Source of the DNA: Acidobacteriota bacterium
GTDB lineage: Bacteria; Acidobacteriota; Thermoanaerobaculia; Multivoradales; JBCCEF01
Direction: 5' to 3'
Assembly (NCBI GenBank): GCA_039030395.1
Contig: JBCCEF010000002.1
Coordinates: 1-64,000 of the forward strand
Length of the DNA stretch: 64,000 nucleotides
Shown here: one piece after another, positions 7,905-17,890 of the stretch
How the letters are laid out: each line of letters starts with the position of its first letter
Numbering within the stretch: position 1 is the stretch's first letter
Notes under the pieces: model-generated
Databases searched by the model: none
What the model saw: the letters and a program-made list of their open reading frames with translations, nothing else
Told to the model about the DNA's origin: nothing
Program-made: the position numbers and the translations under genes

Positions 7905-9833
7905 ATGATTCCGGTGAAGCCCGATCTGGCCGCAGGCGCCCACATTCCGTCCCTCGACGAGTACCGCCGCATCTACCGGGAGTCGTTGGAGGATCCCGAG
8001 TCCTTCTGGCGTCATCAGGGGGAGCGGTTGAGCTGGTTCCAGGAGCCGGAGACGGTGGGCGAGTGGGACTACCGGGAGGTGGATATCTCCTGGTACGCCG
8101 GCGGCCAGCTCAACGCCAGCTTCAACTGCGTGGATCGCCATGCGGCGGCGACACCGGACAAGACGGCGATCATCTGGGCGAAGGACGAAGCCGGCGAGTA
8201 CGAGCGCATCTCCTACCGGCAGCTCCGCCGTGAGGTGTGCCGGGTGGCCAATGTGTTGAAAGCCCACGGGGTGCGACGCGGCGACCGGGTGTGCATCTAC
8301 CTGCCGATGATCCCGGAACTGGCTTTCACCATGCTCGCCTGCGCCCGCATCGGCGCCGTGCATTCCATCGTCTTCGCCGGTTTCTCGGCGGATGCTCTTC
8401 GCGACCGTATCGAGGACGCCGAGTGTCGGGTGGTAGTGACCGCCAATCAGGGGTTGCGCGGCGGCAAGACCATTCCCTTGAAGGAGACGACGGACGCCGC
8501 CGTCGAGGGTCTGGAGATCGATGCGGTGCTGGTGGCCCGCCGGACGGATCATCCGTCGGAGATGGTGGACGGCCGGGATTTCTGGCTGGACGACGAGGTG
8601 GCCCGGCAGCGGCCGGTGTGCCCGGCCGAGTGGATGGATGCGGAGGATCCACTGTTCATCCTCTACACCTCCGGTTCGACGGGCAAGCCCAAAGGGGTGA
8701 TGCACACCACCGCCGGCTATCTGGTGTACACCTCCTTGACCCATCAGATGGTGTTCGATGTCCACGCTGACGACGTCTACGCCTGCGTGGCGGACATCGG
8801 CTGGATCACTGGCCACAGCTACATTGTCTATGGCCCCTTGACCAACGGCGCGACAACGGTGATGTTCGAGTCCACGCCGCTGTATCCGGATCCCGGCCGC
8901 TATTGGCGACTGGTGGACGATCTCGGGGTGACGGTGTTCTACACCGCGCCGACGGCAATCCGCGCCATCGCCCGGGAGGGCGACTCCTGGGTGACCGAGT
9001 ATCGGCGCGATTCCCTGCGGGTGCTGGGCACCGTCGGCGAGCCGATCAATCCGGAGGTGTGGGATTGGTACCACAACGTGGTCGGGAACGGCCGCTCGGC
9101 GGTGGTGGACACCTGGTGGCAGACGGAGACCGGCGGTATCCTGATCACCCCGTTGCCCGGCGCCACGCCTACCAAACCGGGCTCGGCGACGCTGCCGCTC
9201 TTCGGTATCGAGCCGGTGCTGATGGACGACGACGGCCAAGTGATCGAGGGCAATGACGTGCGCGGCAACCTTTGCATGGCGCGCTCCTGGCCGGGCCAGG
9301 CGCGCACTCTGTGGGGCGACCACCAGCGCTTCCGGGAGACCTACTTCAGTCAGTATCCGGGCTACTACTTCACCGGCGACGGCTGCCACCGGGACGCCGA
9401 CGGCTACTACTGGATCACCGGCCGGGTGGACGATGTGCTGAACGTCAGCGGTCACCGCCTGGGCACCGCCGAGGTGGAGAGCGCGCTGGTGGCCCACGAT
9501 GCGGTGGCCGAAGCGGCGGTGGTGGGTTACCCGCATGAGATCAAGGGCACCGGCATCTTCGCCTACGTGCTGGTCACACCGGACTTTGCAGACAGCGACG
9601 CCGAGGAACTGGTCGGCTTGCTCAAGGAGCAGGTGCGCCAGGCGATCGGCCCGATCGCTCGGCCGGATCGCATCCAGATCGCTCCGGGCCTGCCGAAGAC
9701 CCGTTCCGGCAAGATCATGCGCCGCATCCTGCGCAACATCGCCGCCGGCGAGTACGACGACCTGGGGGACATCTCCACCCTGGCCGATCCGGCGGTGGTG
9801 GAGAAGCTGGTGGCGGCCCATCGGGAGCGTTAG
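7905..9833 (+). CDS. acsA: Acetyl-CoA synthetase
   Basis: A 642-residue AMP-forming acetate-CoA ligase of normal family length. It makes acetyl-CoA from acetate, ATP and CoA in the cytosol. Visible motifs are the ATP loop [11 protein letters not shown] (about residues 253-263), [16 protein letters not shown], the WWQTETGG core motif, [20 protein letters not shown], and near the C-terminus [11 protein letters not shown] with the Lys that is acetylated in regulated members. A strong ribosome site (AGGAGAG) precedes the ATG. The next gene, a kinase, begins 6 bp after the stop, so co-transcription is likely. It gives the cell acetate assimilation, or clearing of acetate made by other pathways. 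Confidence 0.95.
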   Translation: MIPVKPDLAAGAHIPSLDEYRRIYRESLEDPESFWRHQGERLSWFQEPETVGEWDYREVDISWYAGGQLNASFNCVDRHAAATPDKTAIIWAKDEAGEYERISYRQLRREVCRVANVLKAHGVRRGDRVCIYLPMIPELAFTMLACARIGAVHSIVFAGFSADALRDRIEDAECRVVVTANQGLRGGKTIPLKETTDAAVEGLEIDAVLVARRTDHPSEMVDGRDFWLDDEVARQRPVCPAEWMDAEDPLFILYTSGSTGKPKGVMHTTAGYLVYTSLTHQMVFDVHADDVYACVADIGWITGHSYIVYGPLTNGATTVMFESTPLYPDPGRYWRLVDDLGVTVFYTAPTAIRAIAREGDSWVTEYRRDSLRVLGTVGEPINPEVWDWYHNVVGNGRSAVVDTWWQTETGGILITPLPGATPTKPGSATLPLFGIEPVLMDDDGQVIEGNDVRGNLCMARSWPGQARTLWGDHQRFRETYFSQYPGYYFTGDGCHRDADGYYWITGRVDDVLNVSGHRLGTAEVESALVAHDAVAEAAVVGYPHEIKGTGIFAYVLVTPDFADSDAEELVGLLKEQVRQAIGPIARPDRIQIAPGLPKTRSGKIMRRILRNIAAGEYDDLGDISTLADPAVVEKLVAAHRER

Positions 9834-9839
9834 GGGTTG

Positions 9840-12800
9840 ATGAGCGCCGAGCGAAGCCAGGCTCTCTACAGAATCCTCTCCAGCGCCCTCGACCTCGACG
9901 ACGACGACCGTCGAGCGTTTCTCGACCGGGCCTGCGGCGGCGATGAAGCCTTACGCCGCCGGGTCGACGACCTGCTGAATCTCGAAACCTCCAACGCCCC
10001 GGCGACGCAGCGCCACGGCCTGCCGCTCCATCGGGCCTGGGACCCCTCGTCGCCGGCGCATCAGCCACCGGCCGACGGCGAGGCCCTCGCTCCAGAGATC
10101 TCGCTGCCGGAGCGTCTCGGCCCCTATCGCATTCTCGACCTCCTGGGCCGCGGTGGAATGGGCGCCGTCTACCTGGCGGAGCAAGAGGAGCCGGTGCGGC
10201 GGCGGGTGGCCCTCAAGGTGGTGGCGGCTGCGCTCCTCGACCCGCAGGGGCGCATGCGTTTCCAGGCGGAGCGTCAGGCCCTCGCTCGCTTGACCCACCC
10301 CAACATCGCCCAGATGTACGACGCTGGCAGTACCGACGACGGCACGCCGTACTTCGCCATGGAACTGGTCGAAGGGGTGTCGATCACTGAGTTCTGTGAC
10401 CGCGAGCGCCTCGACATTCGGCGTCGATTGGAGCTCTTCCGGACTCTCTGCGAAGGTGTCGCTTACGCCCACCAGAAAGGCCTCCTGCATCGCGACCTCA
10501 AGCCTTCGAACGTTCTGGTGACCGACCACGACGGGCAACCGCTGGTCAAGATCATCGACTTCGGCATCGCCAAGGCTCTCGATCAGCCGCTGGTCGACGG
10601 CACTCTCCTCACCCGCGCGAAGGTGCTCGGAACGCCGGCCTATATGAGCCCCGAAGCGGTGCGCGATGGCACCCAGGTCGATACCCGGAGCGACGTCTAC
10701 GCCCTGGGGGTGATGCTCTATGAGCTGCTCGTGGGCGTGCGCCCGATCGGCAAGAGATCGGACGATCCGCTCAAGATACTGGGTCGCATCGCCGAAGAGG
10801 TGCCGAAACGCCCGAGCACCCGCTGGCGCTCCCTGGACGATGACTCCCAGGAGGGCTCGGCAGAGCATCGCAGCCTGCCGCCGCAGTCCGTCTCCCGAGC
10901 CCTCGACGGCGATCTCGACTGGATCGTCATGAAGGCCATCGACAAGGAGCCGGAGCGGCGCTACGGCTCGGCCAGCGAGCTGGCTGCGGACATCGAGCGC
11001 CATCTGAGCGATGAGCCGATCGAGGCCCGGCCGCCAACCCTGGCCTACCGTGCCGGCCGGTTCGCTCGCCGACACCGGCTGGCCGTCGGCGCCGCGGCCC
11101 TGCTGTTGCTGGCCCTGTTGGCCGGCATCGCCGGCACCGGCGTCGGTTTGATCCAGGCGCGCAACGAAGCCGAGGCCGCCCGCCAGGCCTTGGCCGAGAC
11201 TCGGGCCGTGTCGAATTACATGGTGGAGCTGTTTCGGCTGGCGGCGCCGGACCGCTCCGGGGGCGAGCAGGTGACCGCCCGCGATCTCCTTTCCCACGGC
11301 AGTGACCTGGCCGACGAACGCTTTGCGGACAAGCCCCTTGCCCGTTCGCGCTTCCTCCACAGCATCGCTTCGAGCTATCAGAATCTTGGGCTCTACGAAC
11401 CTGCCGAGGAACACTTCCGCCGCGCCCTTGCGATCCTCGAAGACCTCAAAGCAGAGCATCCGGACAACTGGATGGCGGCTCAGGCCGGCCTGGCGTGGAC
11501 CCGCAACCAGCAGGGCGACTACGATGACGCGAGCTCGCTCTATGCCGCGGCCCTGGCGTTCGCCGATCGTCATCCCGCGGCTTCGCCGGTGTATCGGGGA
11601 GAGGTCCTGCAAGGGTCCGGCTACGTGGCGATCGAGGAGGGGCGCTTCGAGGATGCCCAGGACCAGCTCTCCGAGGCGGCGCGGCTCTATCGCGCCGCCG
11701 GCGCGGACCACCGGGCATCGTTGGCTCAGGTGCTGGACAAGTTGGGGGTGGTGGCCGGCAAGCGAGGCGACAGCGACGAGGCGGCGCGGCTGCACAAGGA
11801 GGCCTTGGCAGAAGTCGAAGCGATCCACGGTTCCCGACATCCGGCGGTAGCGACGGCGTGGATCAACCTGTCGACGGCGCTGGGCGCGCTGGGCCGTATC
11901 GAGGAGGCCTTGGCGGCGGCGGAACGCTCCCTCGAAGTCCGCCGGCAGCTCTACGGTGCCGACCATGAAGACGTCGCGAGATCCCTCACCAACGTCGGCG
12001 CCCTGCAGAGTATGCTCGGCGAGAACGCCGAGGCCGACCGCCACTACCAGGAGGCCCTCGCCATCAACAGCCGCCTGCTCGGTGCCGATCACCCGAGCCT
12101 GGCGGCGCTCTACAACAATCTCGCTGTCAACGCCTACGGGCAAGGCGACTACGAGGCGACGAGGCAGTACATGGAACGCGCTCTGGAGGTCCGGCTCACC
12201 TCCCTCGGTCCGGACCACCCGGATGTCGCCAAGGTGCGGACCAACCTCGGCATGGTGCTGTTGGAGGCGGGGCAGGAGCAAGCGGCCGAAGAGCAGCTCA
12301 CGGCGGCGCAAGGGGTGCTCGAGGAACGCCTCGGCCGGGAGCACGACCGCACCGCCTTGAACCTGGAGTACCTGGGTGTGCTCTACCGCGCGACAGATCG
12401 CGTGGCGCGCGCGGTGGAAGTGCTCGAGCGCGCCCACGAGATCCGGCGGAAGAGCCTGGCCGAAGACCATCCCTGGCTGGCCGACGTGCGCGACCCGCTC
12501 GGCATGGCGTACCTGGAGGTGGGAGACCTAGAGCGGGCGGAAGAACTCATCCGCCAGGCGCTGGATGCTCGCTGGCAGGCCTTCGGGGAAGATCATCCGC
12601 TGCGCGCCAACAGCCTGGAGAGTTTGGCTTCCTTCCACCTGGCGAAGGGCGAACCGGAGGTGGCCGAAGAGTTGCTGCGCCAGGCACTGGAATTGCGCCA
12701 GCGGGTACAGGGTGAGGATCACCCGGAGCTGATCGGAACGCTCGGAAGCCTCGGTGCCGTGGAAGAGAGTGTCGGCAATATCGCCGAGGCGGAAGCCCGC

Positions 12801-12944
12801 TACCGAAGCGCCCTCGACATCGCCGACCAGCGCCCCGTTTCCGCGCTCGCTCTGCGGCCGGTGGTCGCGCGTTTGGCGGTTTTGTTGGAGGCCGAGGGGC
12901 GGGGCGGCGAGGCGCGGGCCTTGCGGGCGAAATACCAGGGGTAG
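9840..12944 (+). CDS. Ser/Thr protein kinase with TPR sensor region
   Basis: A 1034-residue protein from the ATG at 9840; a TTG one codon earlier is less likely. It has a short helical N-terminus, a Hanks-type kinase domain (about residues 93-390) with glycine loop GRGGMGAVYLA, VALK lysine (about 126), HRDLKPSN catalytic loop (about 217-224) and DFG (about 240-242), one membrane helix (about 413-438, rich in AALLLLALLAG), and then about ten TPR_12-like repeats of the kinesin light-chain type to the C-terminus (recurring A-L-G-x-D-H-P-x-V/L-A). The kinase should be cytosolic with the TPRs across the membrane as a binding or sensing region. Kinase-TPR fusions are abundant in Acidobacteriota. 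The substrate is unknown. Confidence 0.9.
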   Translation: MSAERSQALYRILSSALDLDDDDRRAFLDRACGGDEALRRRVDDLLNLETSNAPATQRHGLPLHRAWDPSSPAHQPPADGEALAPEISLPERLGPYRILDLLGRGGMGAVYLAEQEEPVRRRVALKVVAAALLDPQGRMRFQAERQALARLTHPNIAQMYDAGSTDDGTPYFAMELVEGVSITEFCDRERLDIRRRLELFRTLCEGVAYAHQKGLLHRDLKPSNVLVTDHDGQPLVKIIDFGIAKALDQPLVDGTLLTRAKVLGTPAYMSPEAVRDGTQVDTRSDVYALGVMLYELLVGVRPIGKRSDDPLKILGRIAEEVPKRPSTRWRSLDDDSQEGSAEHRSLPPQSVSRALDGDLDWIVMKAIDKEPERRYGSASELAADIERHLSDEPIEARPPTLAYRAGRFARRHRLAVGAAALLLLALLAGIAGTGVGLIQARNEAEAARQALAETRAVSNYMVELFRLAAPDRSGGEQVTARDLLSHGSDLADERFADKPLARSRFLHSIASSYQNLGLYEPAEEHFRRALAILEDLKAEHPDNWMAAQAGLAWTRNQQGDYDDASSLYAAALAFADRHPAASPVYRGEVLQGSGYVAIEEGRFEDAQDQLSEAARLYRAAGADHRASLAQVLDKLGVVAGKRGDSDEAARLHKEALAEVEAIHGSRHPAVATAWINLSTALGALGRIEEALAAAERSLEVRRQLYGADHEDVARSLTNVGALQSMLGENAEADRHYQEALAINSRLLGADHPSLAALYNNLAVNAYGQGDYEATRQYMERALEVRLTSLGPDHPDVAKVRTNLGMVLLEAGQEQAAEEQLTAAQGVLEERLGREHDRTALNLEYLGVLYRATDRVARAVEVLERAHEIRRKSLAEDHPWLADVRDPLGMAYLEVGDLERAEELIRQALDARWQAFGEDHPLRANSLESLASFHLAKGEPEVAEELLRQALELRQRVQGEDHPELIGTLGSLGAVEESVGNIAEAEARYRSALDIADQRPVSALALRPVVARLAVLLEAEGRGGEARALRAKYQG

Positions 12945-12953
12945 GGCGGTACT

Positions 12954-14534
12954 TCAATCGAAGTGTTTGGAAGCCTGCCACACCGTCTCCACCGGTACCT
13001 GAAGCCGGCGGGCGAGGTAAACCGGGCGCCCGTCTTCGTAGGGCATGCAGTAGCCGCAGTCCGTATGGGCGACCCGCTCGACCTGGCCGAAGACCGCTGC
13101 CAGGTCATCGAATTCACCACCGATCTGGATCACCGTGAGTTCCGTGGGGTCGAATTCTGCCAACGTCTCCAGTCCCCATAGCCAGTAGCTGTTGTGGGCA
13201 CAGGCGACCGGCGCCAGTTCCCGCTGGCGGCCCAGCCGTTCGATGGCGCCGGCCACGCCGTAGTCCGGTGCGGCGATGACGGTGCGGGCGCGCTCGTCCG
13301 CCGGCAGGCTGTCGTAGACGGTGGCGGCGGTGGCGGCGATCTCGTCCCAGCCGTGCATGTCGGCGTAGAACTGGGGGAGCGCGCCGAGTTCCTTGCGTTC
13401 CGAAGTGGAGGGCTCGGCGCCCAGGGTCTTCGCCCACTCGATGTAGGAGTCCACCGGCAGGATCGGAATGGCCAGCGGCGCGATCGCCGCCGCGCCCACC
13501 AGAAGCAGCGCGGCCACCGCCGGACGCAGGGTCCAGCGCGCCCAGCGCGCCTGGGTGAGCCCTTCGAAGCCGGTGGCGCCGGCGGCGAAGAGCCAGCCAT
13601 AGGCCGGTGCCAGGTAGTTGGGCCGGCTGGTGCCGCTGGCGGCGAGTAGCGCGAAGACGACCAAGTAGGCCCACCCCAAGGATCGGAAGGATTGGCCGCG
13701 GTGGGCGAAGAAAAGCCACAGGAGACCGCCGAGCCACAGCGGCGCCGTCAGCGGGTTCATCATGTCGATCTGGGAACGGAAAAACTCGAAGAGCGATCGG
13801 CTCACCATTTTGTGACCGGTGGCGTTGTCGATGAATTCTAGGGTCGGCCAGTCGTGGGCCACCTGCCAGATGAGGTGGGGAGCAAAGAGCACCGCCGCCA
13901 GCAGTCCCCCGATCCAGGGCCAGCGAGTGGCGAGGTCCCGCCGCCGAGGAGTCGCCACAACACCCGCCAGCAGGCCGGCGCCGAGCCACAGCACGCTGAT
14001 CTTGTTCTGTAGACCCAGGCCGAGGAGAAGTCCCAGCAGCAGCCAGGTGTGCCGGGCGCCGAGGTCGTCGCGGTAGGCCCAGGTCAGCGCCGCCAGCGAC
14101 CAAAAGAGGAGGTCGAAGGCGTTCATCGAGTAGAAGTGCTGCAGGCTCAGCAGCACCGGAGCCCAGCCGACGGCGAGCATGGCGAGGATCTGGGCGAAGG
14201 TTCGACCGCCCATCTTGCGCACCAGCAGGCCGGTGGCGAGGACCGTCGCGGCGCCGAGCAGCGCCGGCACCGCCCGCATGGCGAACAGCGAATCGCCGGC
14301 CACCAGGCGCACCAGCCACAGCGCGGCGATGGATAGCGGTGGATGGTCCACGTAGCCGAAGGCCAAGCGCTCGGCGCAGGCCATGTAGTACAGCTCATCC
14401 CGGAAGATGCCGTAGCCGGCGAAGAGGACCAGATGAAACAGCAGCTTGGCGGCGGGAACCACCACTAGCGGCCAGCGCGCCGCCGGCCGAATCCCTAGCG
14501 GGGCCAAGGTTGAGGAAAGACTGCGAGAGTCCAT
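12954..14534 (-). CDS. GT39-type integral membrane glycosyltransferase
   Basis: A 526-residue polytopic membrane protein. Near the N-terminus it has RDELYYMACAERL and FGYVDHPPLS, the acidic motif and DHPP-like loop typical of ArnT/PMT-like (GT-C fold, family 39) enzymes that move sugars from a polyprenyl-phosphate donor. About ten hydrophobic helices follow, then a soluble C-terminal part with DYGVAGAIERLGR. The open frame continues upstream into ppk1, but that part is a shadow; the ATG at 14534 (MDSRSLSS) is the sensible start, although its ribosome site is weak. It follows ppk1 by 47 bp on the same strand. The acceptor (lipid A, protein or another glycan) cannot be told. Confidence 0.8.
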   Translation of the reverse strand: MDSRSLSSTLAPLGIRPAARWPLVVVPAAKLLFHLVLFAGYGIFRDELYYMACAERLAFGYVDHPPLSIAALWLVRLVAGDSLFAMRAVPALLGAATVLATGLLVRKMGGRTFAQILAMLAVGWAPVLLSLQHFYSMNAFDLLFWSLAALTWAYRDDLGARHTWLLLGLLLGLGLQNKISVLWLGAGLLAGVVATPRRRDLATRWPWIGGLLAAVLFAPHLIWQVAHDWPTLEFIDNATGHKMVSRSLFEFFRSQIDMMNPLTAPLWLGGLLWLFFAHRGQSFRSLGWAYLVVFALLAASGTSRPNYLAPAYGWLFAAGATGFEGLTQARWARWTLRPAVAALLLVGAAAIAPLAIPILPVDSYIEWAKTLGAEPSTSERKELGALPQFYADMHGWDEIAATAATVYDSLPADERARTVIAAPDYGVAGAIERLGRQRELAPVACAHNSYWLWGLETLAEFDPTELTVIQIGGEFDDLAAVFGQVERVAHTDCGYCMPYEDGRPVYLARRLQVPVETVWQASKHFD

Positions 14535-14581
14535 GGTGAAACCTGATGAGGCAGCGGGCCGAGAGGTTTCACGGCCCGCTC

Positions 14582-16783
14582 CTACTCCTCCAGGTGCCAC
14601 GACCCCCGTTGGCGAAGGCGGCGGGTTTGGGCATTGACGGCTCGGCGGCCCTTGGGGGGGGCCAGCCGGGTGTAGCTGCCGTCCGCTTCGAGGCGCCGAG
14701 CCTGGTGGGTGTCTTCCAGGTGGAGGAAGAGGATCTCGTCGCGCAGTGGGTCGCGCAGCGCCGGATCCTCCACCGGGAAGAGGGCCTCTACCCGGCCGTC
14801 GAGATTCCGCGGCATGAGGTCGGCGCTGCCGAGGTAGATTTCCTCGTTGCCGCCGTTCTTGAAGTAGTAGATCCGAGCGTGTTCCAGGAAACGCCCGACC
14901 AGCGATGTGACGGTAATGTTCTCGGACAGTCCCGGTACCGCCGGCCGCAGGCAGCAGATGCCGCGCACCTGGAGATCCACCTTCACCCCCGCCTGGGAGG
15001 CTTCGTAGAGGGCCTCGATGCAGGCTTTGTCCACCAGCGAATTCATCTTGAAGGCGAGGTGCCCGCCGCCCTTTTCGCGATGCAATTCCACTTCCCGTCG
15101 AATCCGCTCCAAGAGCTGGTCGCGCATGCGTTCCGGCGACACCAGCAGCTTGCGGTAGTCGACCTTCTTCGAGTAGCCGGTGAGGGCGTTGAACAGATCG
15201 GAAACGTCGGCGGCGATCTTCGGATCGGCGGTGAAGTAGCCCAAATCCGTGTAGATTCGCGCCGTCACCGGGTTGTAGTTGCCGGTGCCGAGGTGGACGT
15301 AGCGGTGGATGCCCTCGCGCTCGCGGCGCACCACCAAGCACATCTTGGCGTGGGTTTTCAGGCCCATCAGGCCGTAGACCACATGTACCCCGGCGCGCTC
15401 CAGGGCGCGCGCCCAGACGATGTTGTTGGCCTCGTCGAAGCGCGCCTTCAGTTCCACCAGCACGGAAACCTGCTTGCCGTTCTCCCGCGCCTCCATCAGC
15501 GCCTCGACGATGGGGGAGTTGGGGCCCACCCGATAGAGCGTCTGTTTGATGGCTAGGACGTCTGGATCCTCCGCCGCCTGGCGCACGAAGTCGACCACCG
15601 GCTGGAAACTGTCGTAGGGGTGATAGAGCAGCACATCGCGCCGGCGGATGGCGGTGAATAGGCTGTCCTCGGCCGCAATTTGGGGCGGCACCCGCGGCAG
15701 GAAGGGCGGATCCTTGAGATTGGGCCGCTCGACCTTGGTGAGTTCCATCAGGTCCGACAGTCCCATGGGCGATTCGACGTCGTACACCTGGTAAGGCGCC
15801 AGTTCGAGATTGCGCACCAGGATCCCCCGGATGCCTTCGGGCATGCGGTCGTCGACCTCCAGCCGGACCGCGGAGCCGAAGTGGCGCAGGCCAACGACTT
15901 CCTGCATCGCTGACAGGAGGTCTGACGCTTCGTCTTCCTCGATCCCCAGGTCGGCGTCGCGGGTCACCCGGAAGGGGTAGGCGGCGGCCACTTCCAGCCC
16001 CGGGAAGAGCAGGTCGAGATTGGCGGTGATCACCTCTTCGAGCCACACGAAGTGGGTGGCCTGCGGCAGATCCAGGCCCAAGCGCTCGTAGCTCTCGGCC
16101 TTGTCCTCGGTCGGAATGCGCAGCAGGCGATTCAACAGGTTGGGGACCTTGAGACGGGCGAAGCGTTGGCCGTGGCCCGGATCGTTGATCTCCACCGCCA
16201 GGTTGATGGAGAGGTTCGAAATGTGCGGGAACGGGTGCGAAGGGTCGAAGGCCAGCGGTGTGAGGGTGGGAAAGATCTCCCTGCGAAAGTGCCGCCGCAG
16301 CAGTTTGCGCTGCTTGCTCTTCAGTTCGTCGTAGCGCAGCACCCGGATACCGGTGCGCCGCAGCTTTGGCAACAGATCTTCTTTCCAGCAGCGGGTGCGC
16401 TCTTCGAGGATCGGCATGAGGCGCTCGCGAATGGCGGCGAGCTGCTGCGCCGGAGTCAGCCCATCCGGTGGCGGTTCGAGGGCACCCAGGGCGAGCTGCC
16501 GCCGTAGGCCGGAAACCCGGATCATGAAGAACTCGTCCAGGTTGCTCGAAAAGATGCTCAGGAACTTCACCCGCTCCAGCAGCGGGTGCCGGGTATCAAG
16601 GGCTTCTTCGAGCACTCTCTCGTTGAATCGCAGCCAGGAGAGTTCGCGATTGATGTAGGGTGAATCGGACTTCGGGCTCGACTCCGGCTCGGGTAGGTCC
16701 GGCACCTTCACCAGCGGAATCAGCGAGGACTTCGCCGCCGAAGTCGCGGCTTTCTTCTTGGAGTTTTTGGCGGCTTTGTTCAT
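14582..16783 (-). CDS. ppk1: Polyphosphate kinase 1
   Basis: A 733-residue PPK1. It reversibly adds the gamma phosphate of ATP to polyphosphate. It opens with a Lys/Ala-rich tail, then SPYINRELSWLRFNERVL, the N-terminal domain signature. The catalytic domain has the phospho-histidine motif LMGLKTHAKMCLVVRRE (His near 478) and HLGTGNYNPVTA with the second His. The C-terminal part has GGNEEIYLGSADLMPRNLD, the conserved nucleotide-binding block. Length and motif order are normal. It is transcribed away from a SixA-like phosphatase gene whose start is only 22 bp away, so the two share a promoter region. Confidence 0.95.
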   Translation of the reverse strand: MNKAAKNSKKKAATSAAKSSLIPLVKVPDLPEPESSPKSDSPYINRELSWLRFNERVLEEALDTRHPLLERVKFLSIFSSNLDEFFMIRVSGLRRQLALGALEPPPDGLTPAQQLAAIRERLMPILEERTRCWKEDLLPKLRRTGIRVLRYDELKSKQRKLLRRHFRREIFPTLTPLAFDPSHPFPHISNLSINLAVEINDPGHGQRFARLKVPNLLNRLLRIPTEDKAESYERLGLDLPQATHFVWLEEVITANLDLLFPGLEVAAAYPFRVTRDADLGIEEDEASDLLSAMQEVVGLRHFGSAVRLEVDDRMPEGIRGILVRNLELAPYQVYDVESPMGLSDLMELTKVERPNLKDPPFLPRVPPQIAAEDSLFTAIRRRDVLLYHPYDSFQPVVDFVRQAAEDPDVLAIKQTLYRVGPNSPIVEALMEARENGKQVSVLVELKARFDEANNIVWARALERAGVHVVYGLMGLKTHAKMCLVVRREREGIHRYVHLGTGNYNPVTARIYTDLGYFTADPKIAADVSDLFNALTGYSKKVDYRKLLVSPERMRDQLLERIRREVELHREKGGGHLAFKMNSLVDKACIEALYEASQAGVKVDLQVRGICCLRPAVPGLSENITVTSLVGRFLEHARIYYFKNGGNEEIYLGSADLMPRNLDGRVEALFPVEDPALRDPLRDEILFLHLEDTHQARRLEADGSYTRLAPPKGRRAVNAQTRRLRQRGSWHLEE

Positions 16784-16805
16784 GATGGGCGCGAAAGGCT
16801 AGCAG

Positions 16806-17390
16806 ATGACTGTGACGACGAGGGTTCAGCCGGCGCCGACGGGCGCGCCAGTGATCGCACAGCAGAGTACTCGCCGGATCGTCCTGTTATTCCGCCACGG
16901 CAAGTCCGACTGGAATGCCGCCTTCGATCACGACCGCGACCGCCCACTGGCGCCGCGCGGCGAGCGAGCCGCCCGCCGCATGGGGCGGTTCTTGGCGGCC
17001 GTTGGCCCGCAGCCCGAGATCGCCCTCGCCTCGCCGGCCCGGCGCGCCTTCGACACGCTGGAGATTGCCGCTGAGGCGGGCCGCTGGCATTCGGCGCTCC
17101 GCGCCGAGGAGCGCATCTACGCGGAGGGTCCGGATCCTCTCCTCGCCGCCCTGCGGGAGCAGCCGGACGCTGCCGCAGCGGTACTCCTCGCCGGTCATGA
17201 GCCCTCCATCAGCGAAGTCCTGACGGTCCTCACCGGCGGTATCGCGGTGCGCTTTCCCACTGCCGCCATGGCCCGCATCGACCTGCCGGCCGGTCTGTGG
17301 TCGGAACTCGCCGGAGGCACCGGCGAACTGCGCTGGCTGGTGACGCCGAAATTGCTCGAGCGGGCGGCTCGCGAGCCGCCCGCGGGTTGA
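16806..17390 (+). CDS. SixA-like histidine phosphatase
   Basis: A 194-residue member of the histidine phosphatase superfamily, SixA branch. The catalytic LLFRHGKSDW (His near 31) is followed by DRPLAPRGERAARRMG, the second phosphate-contact Arg in ASPARRAFDTLE, and the late LLAGHEPSIS with the second active-site His. SixA members remove phosphate from phosphohistidine, for example on the PTS protein NPr in E. coli. No signal peptide is seen, so it is cytosolic. It is divergent from ppk1 over a 22-bp gap, which suggests linked control and perhaps a phosphate-storage role; the true substrate is not known. Confidence 0.85.
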   Translation: MTVTTRVQPAPTGAPVIAQQSTRRIVLLFRHGKSDWNAAFDHDRDRPLAPRGERAARRMGRFLAAVGPQPEIALASPARRAFDTLEIAAEAGRWHSALRAEERIYAEGPDPLLAALREQPDAAAAVLLAGHEPSISEVLTVLTGGIAVRFPTAAMARIDLPAGLWSELAGGTGELRWLVTPKLLERAAREPPAG

Positions 17391-17434
17391 GCCAGCGCCC
17401 GCCGCGATCGGACTGGAGTCGCCGGCCATTCCCG

Positions 17435-17459
17435 TTGACAAATAGGACCGGCATGGTAC
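17435..17459 (+). promoter_or_regulatory. TTGACA box plus dyad operator (site 1)
   Basis: TTGACA (17435-17440) is followed after 4 nt by the interrupted dyad GGACC-GGCAT-GGTAC (17445-17459). The same arrangement occurs at 23086-23110 and, on the minus strand, at 37761-37737. It lies about 120 bp before the DUF3649/PepSY operon. The dyad covers the -35/-10 spacer, where a repressor would act. A canonical -10 is not obvious. Confidence 0.6.
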
Positions 17460-17476
17460 TCTTTTGGGCGACTAGA

Positions 17477-17491
17477 TGAGATGAAATCTCA
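17477..17491. promoter_or_regulatory. Inverted repeat before the PepSY operon
   Basis: TGAGAT-GAA-ATCTCA is a perfect 6-3-6 inverted repeat in the untranslated region between site 1 and the first gene. It could bind a second regulator, for example an iron sensor, but it matches no consensus that I can name. Confidence 0.35.
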
Positions 17492-17557
17492 ATAAGAGCA
17501 GGGTACATGGCGACTCGCCGAGGCCCCGGGCGCGGGCGGACTCTGAAGGACAATCCA

Positions 17558-17890
17558 ATGGCAACAACCGAGAGCCGCCCGGACGCCGATGCCGGCGGCG
17601 CCGTGCGGTCCCTGGCGCGCTGGCACATCGTCGGGCGTATCCTGGCGGCGATTCCGGCGAACTACGTCTACACCGCTCTGGCGACCGCTTTCGCCGCACG
17701 CTTTTTGCCCCTGGATCCGGGTCCAGCCAGCGTCGCCGCCACTCTCGCTTCCTTCCTCCTCTTCGCGATTCTCGTGACGGTGGCTTTCTTTATTCGCAGG
17801 GTCGGCCGGTTGTGGCTCTTCCTGGTCGCCACCGGCGTGCCCATGGCGCTCCTGCTGTGGCGGTCTCTGGCGGCGGAAGGGCGCCTGTGA
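17558..17890 (+). CDS. DUF3649 small membrane protein
   Basis: A 110-residue protein with three hydrophobic helices (around VGRILAAIPANYVYTALATA, ATLASFLLFAILVTVAFFI and LWLFLVATGVPMALLLW). I recognise it as DUF3649, a small inner-membrane family found beside PepSY-associated transmembrane proteins and DUF3325 in ferri-siderophore utilisation loci. The ATG at 17558 has GAAGGA 7 nt upstream; another ATG at 17507 with AGCAGGG would add 17 residues. The stop overlaps the next gene in a GTGA junction. Likely an accessory subunit of an iron-siderophore reductase. Confidence 0.75.
   Translation: MATTESRPDADAGGAVRSLARWHIVGRILAAIPANYVYTALATAFAARFLPLDPGPASVAATLASFLLFAILVTVAFFIRRVGRLWLFLVATGVPMALLLWRSLAAEGRL

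Noticed and set aside
7734-9821. 695-codon open frame on the minus strand opposite acs
   Set aside because: It mirrors the acetyl-CoA synthetase gene in a GC-rich genome, has no family sequence and is full of His/Arg/Gly runs typical of antisense shadows.
14535-16046. N-terminal extension of the glycosyltransferase frame across ppk1
   Set aside because: The extension overlaps ppk1 in another frame and has no family sequence; the membrane enzyme starts sensibly at 14534.
17477-17491. Fur box before the PepSY operon
   Set aside because: The inverted repeat is real, but it does not match the Fur consensus well enough to name it.
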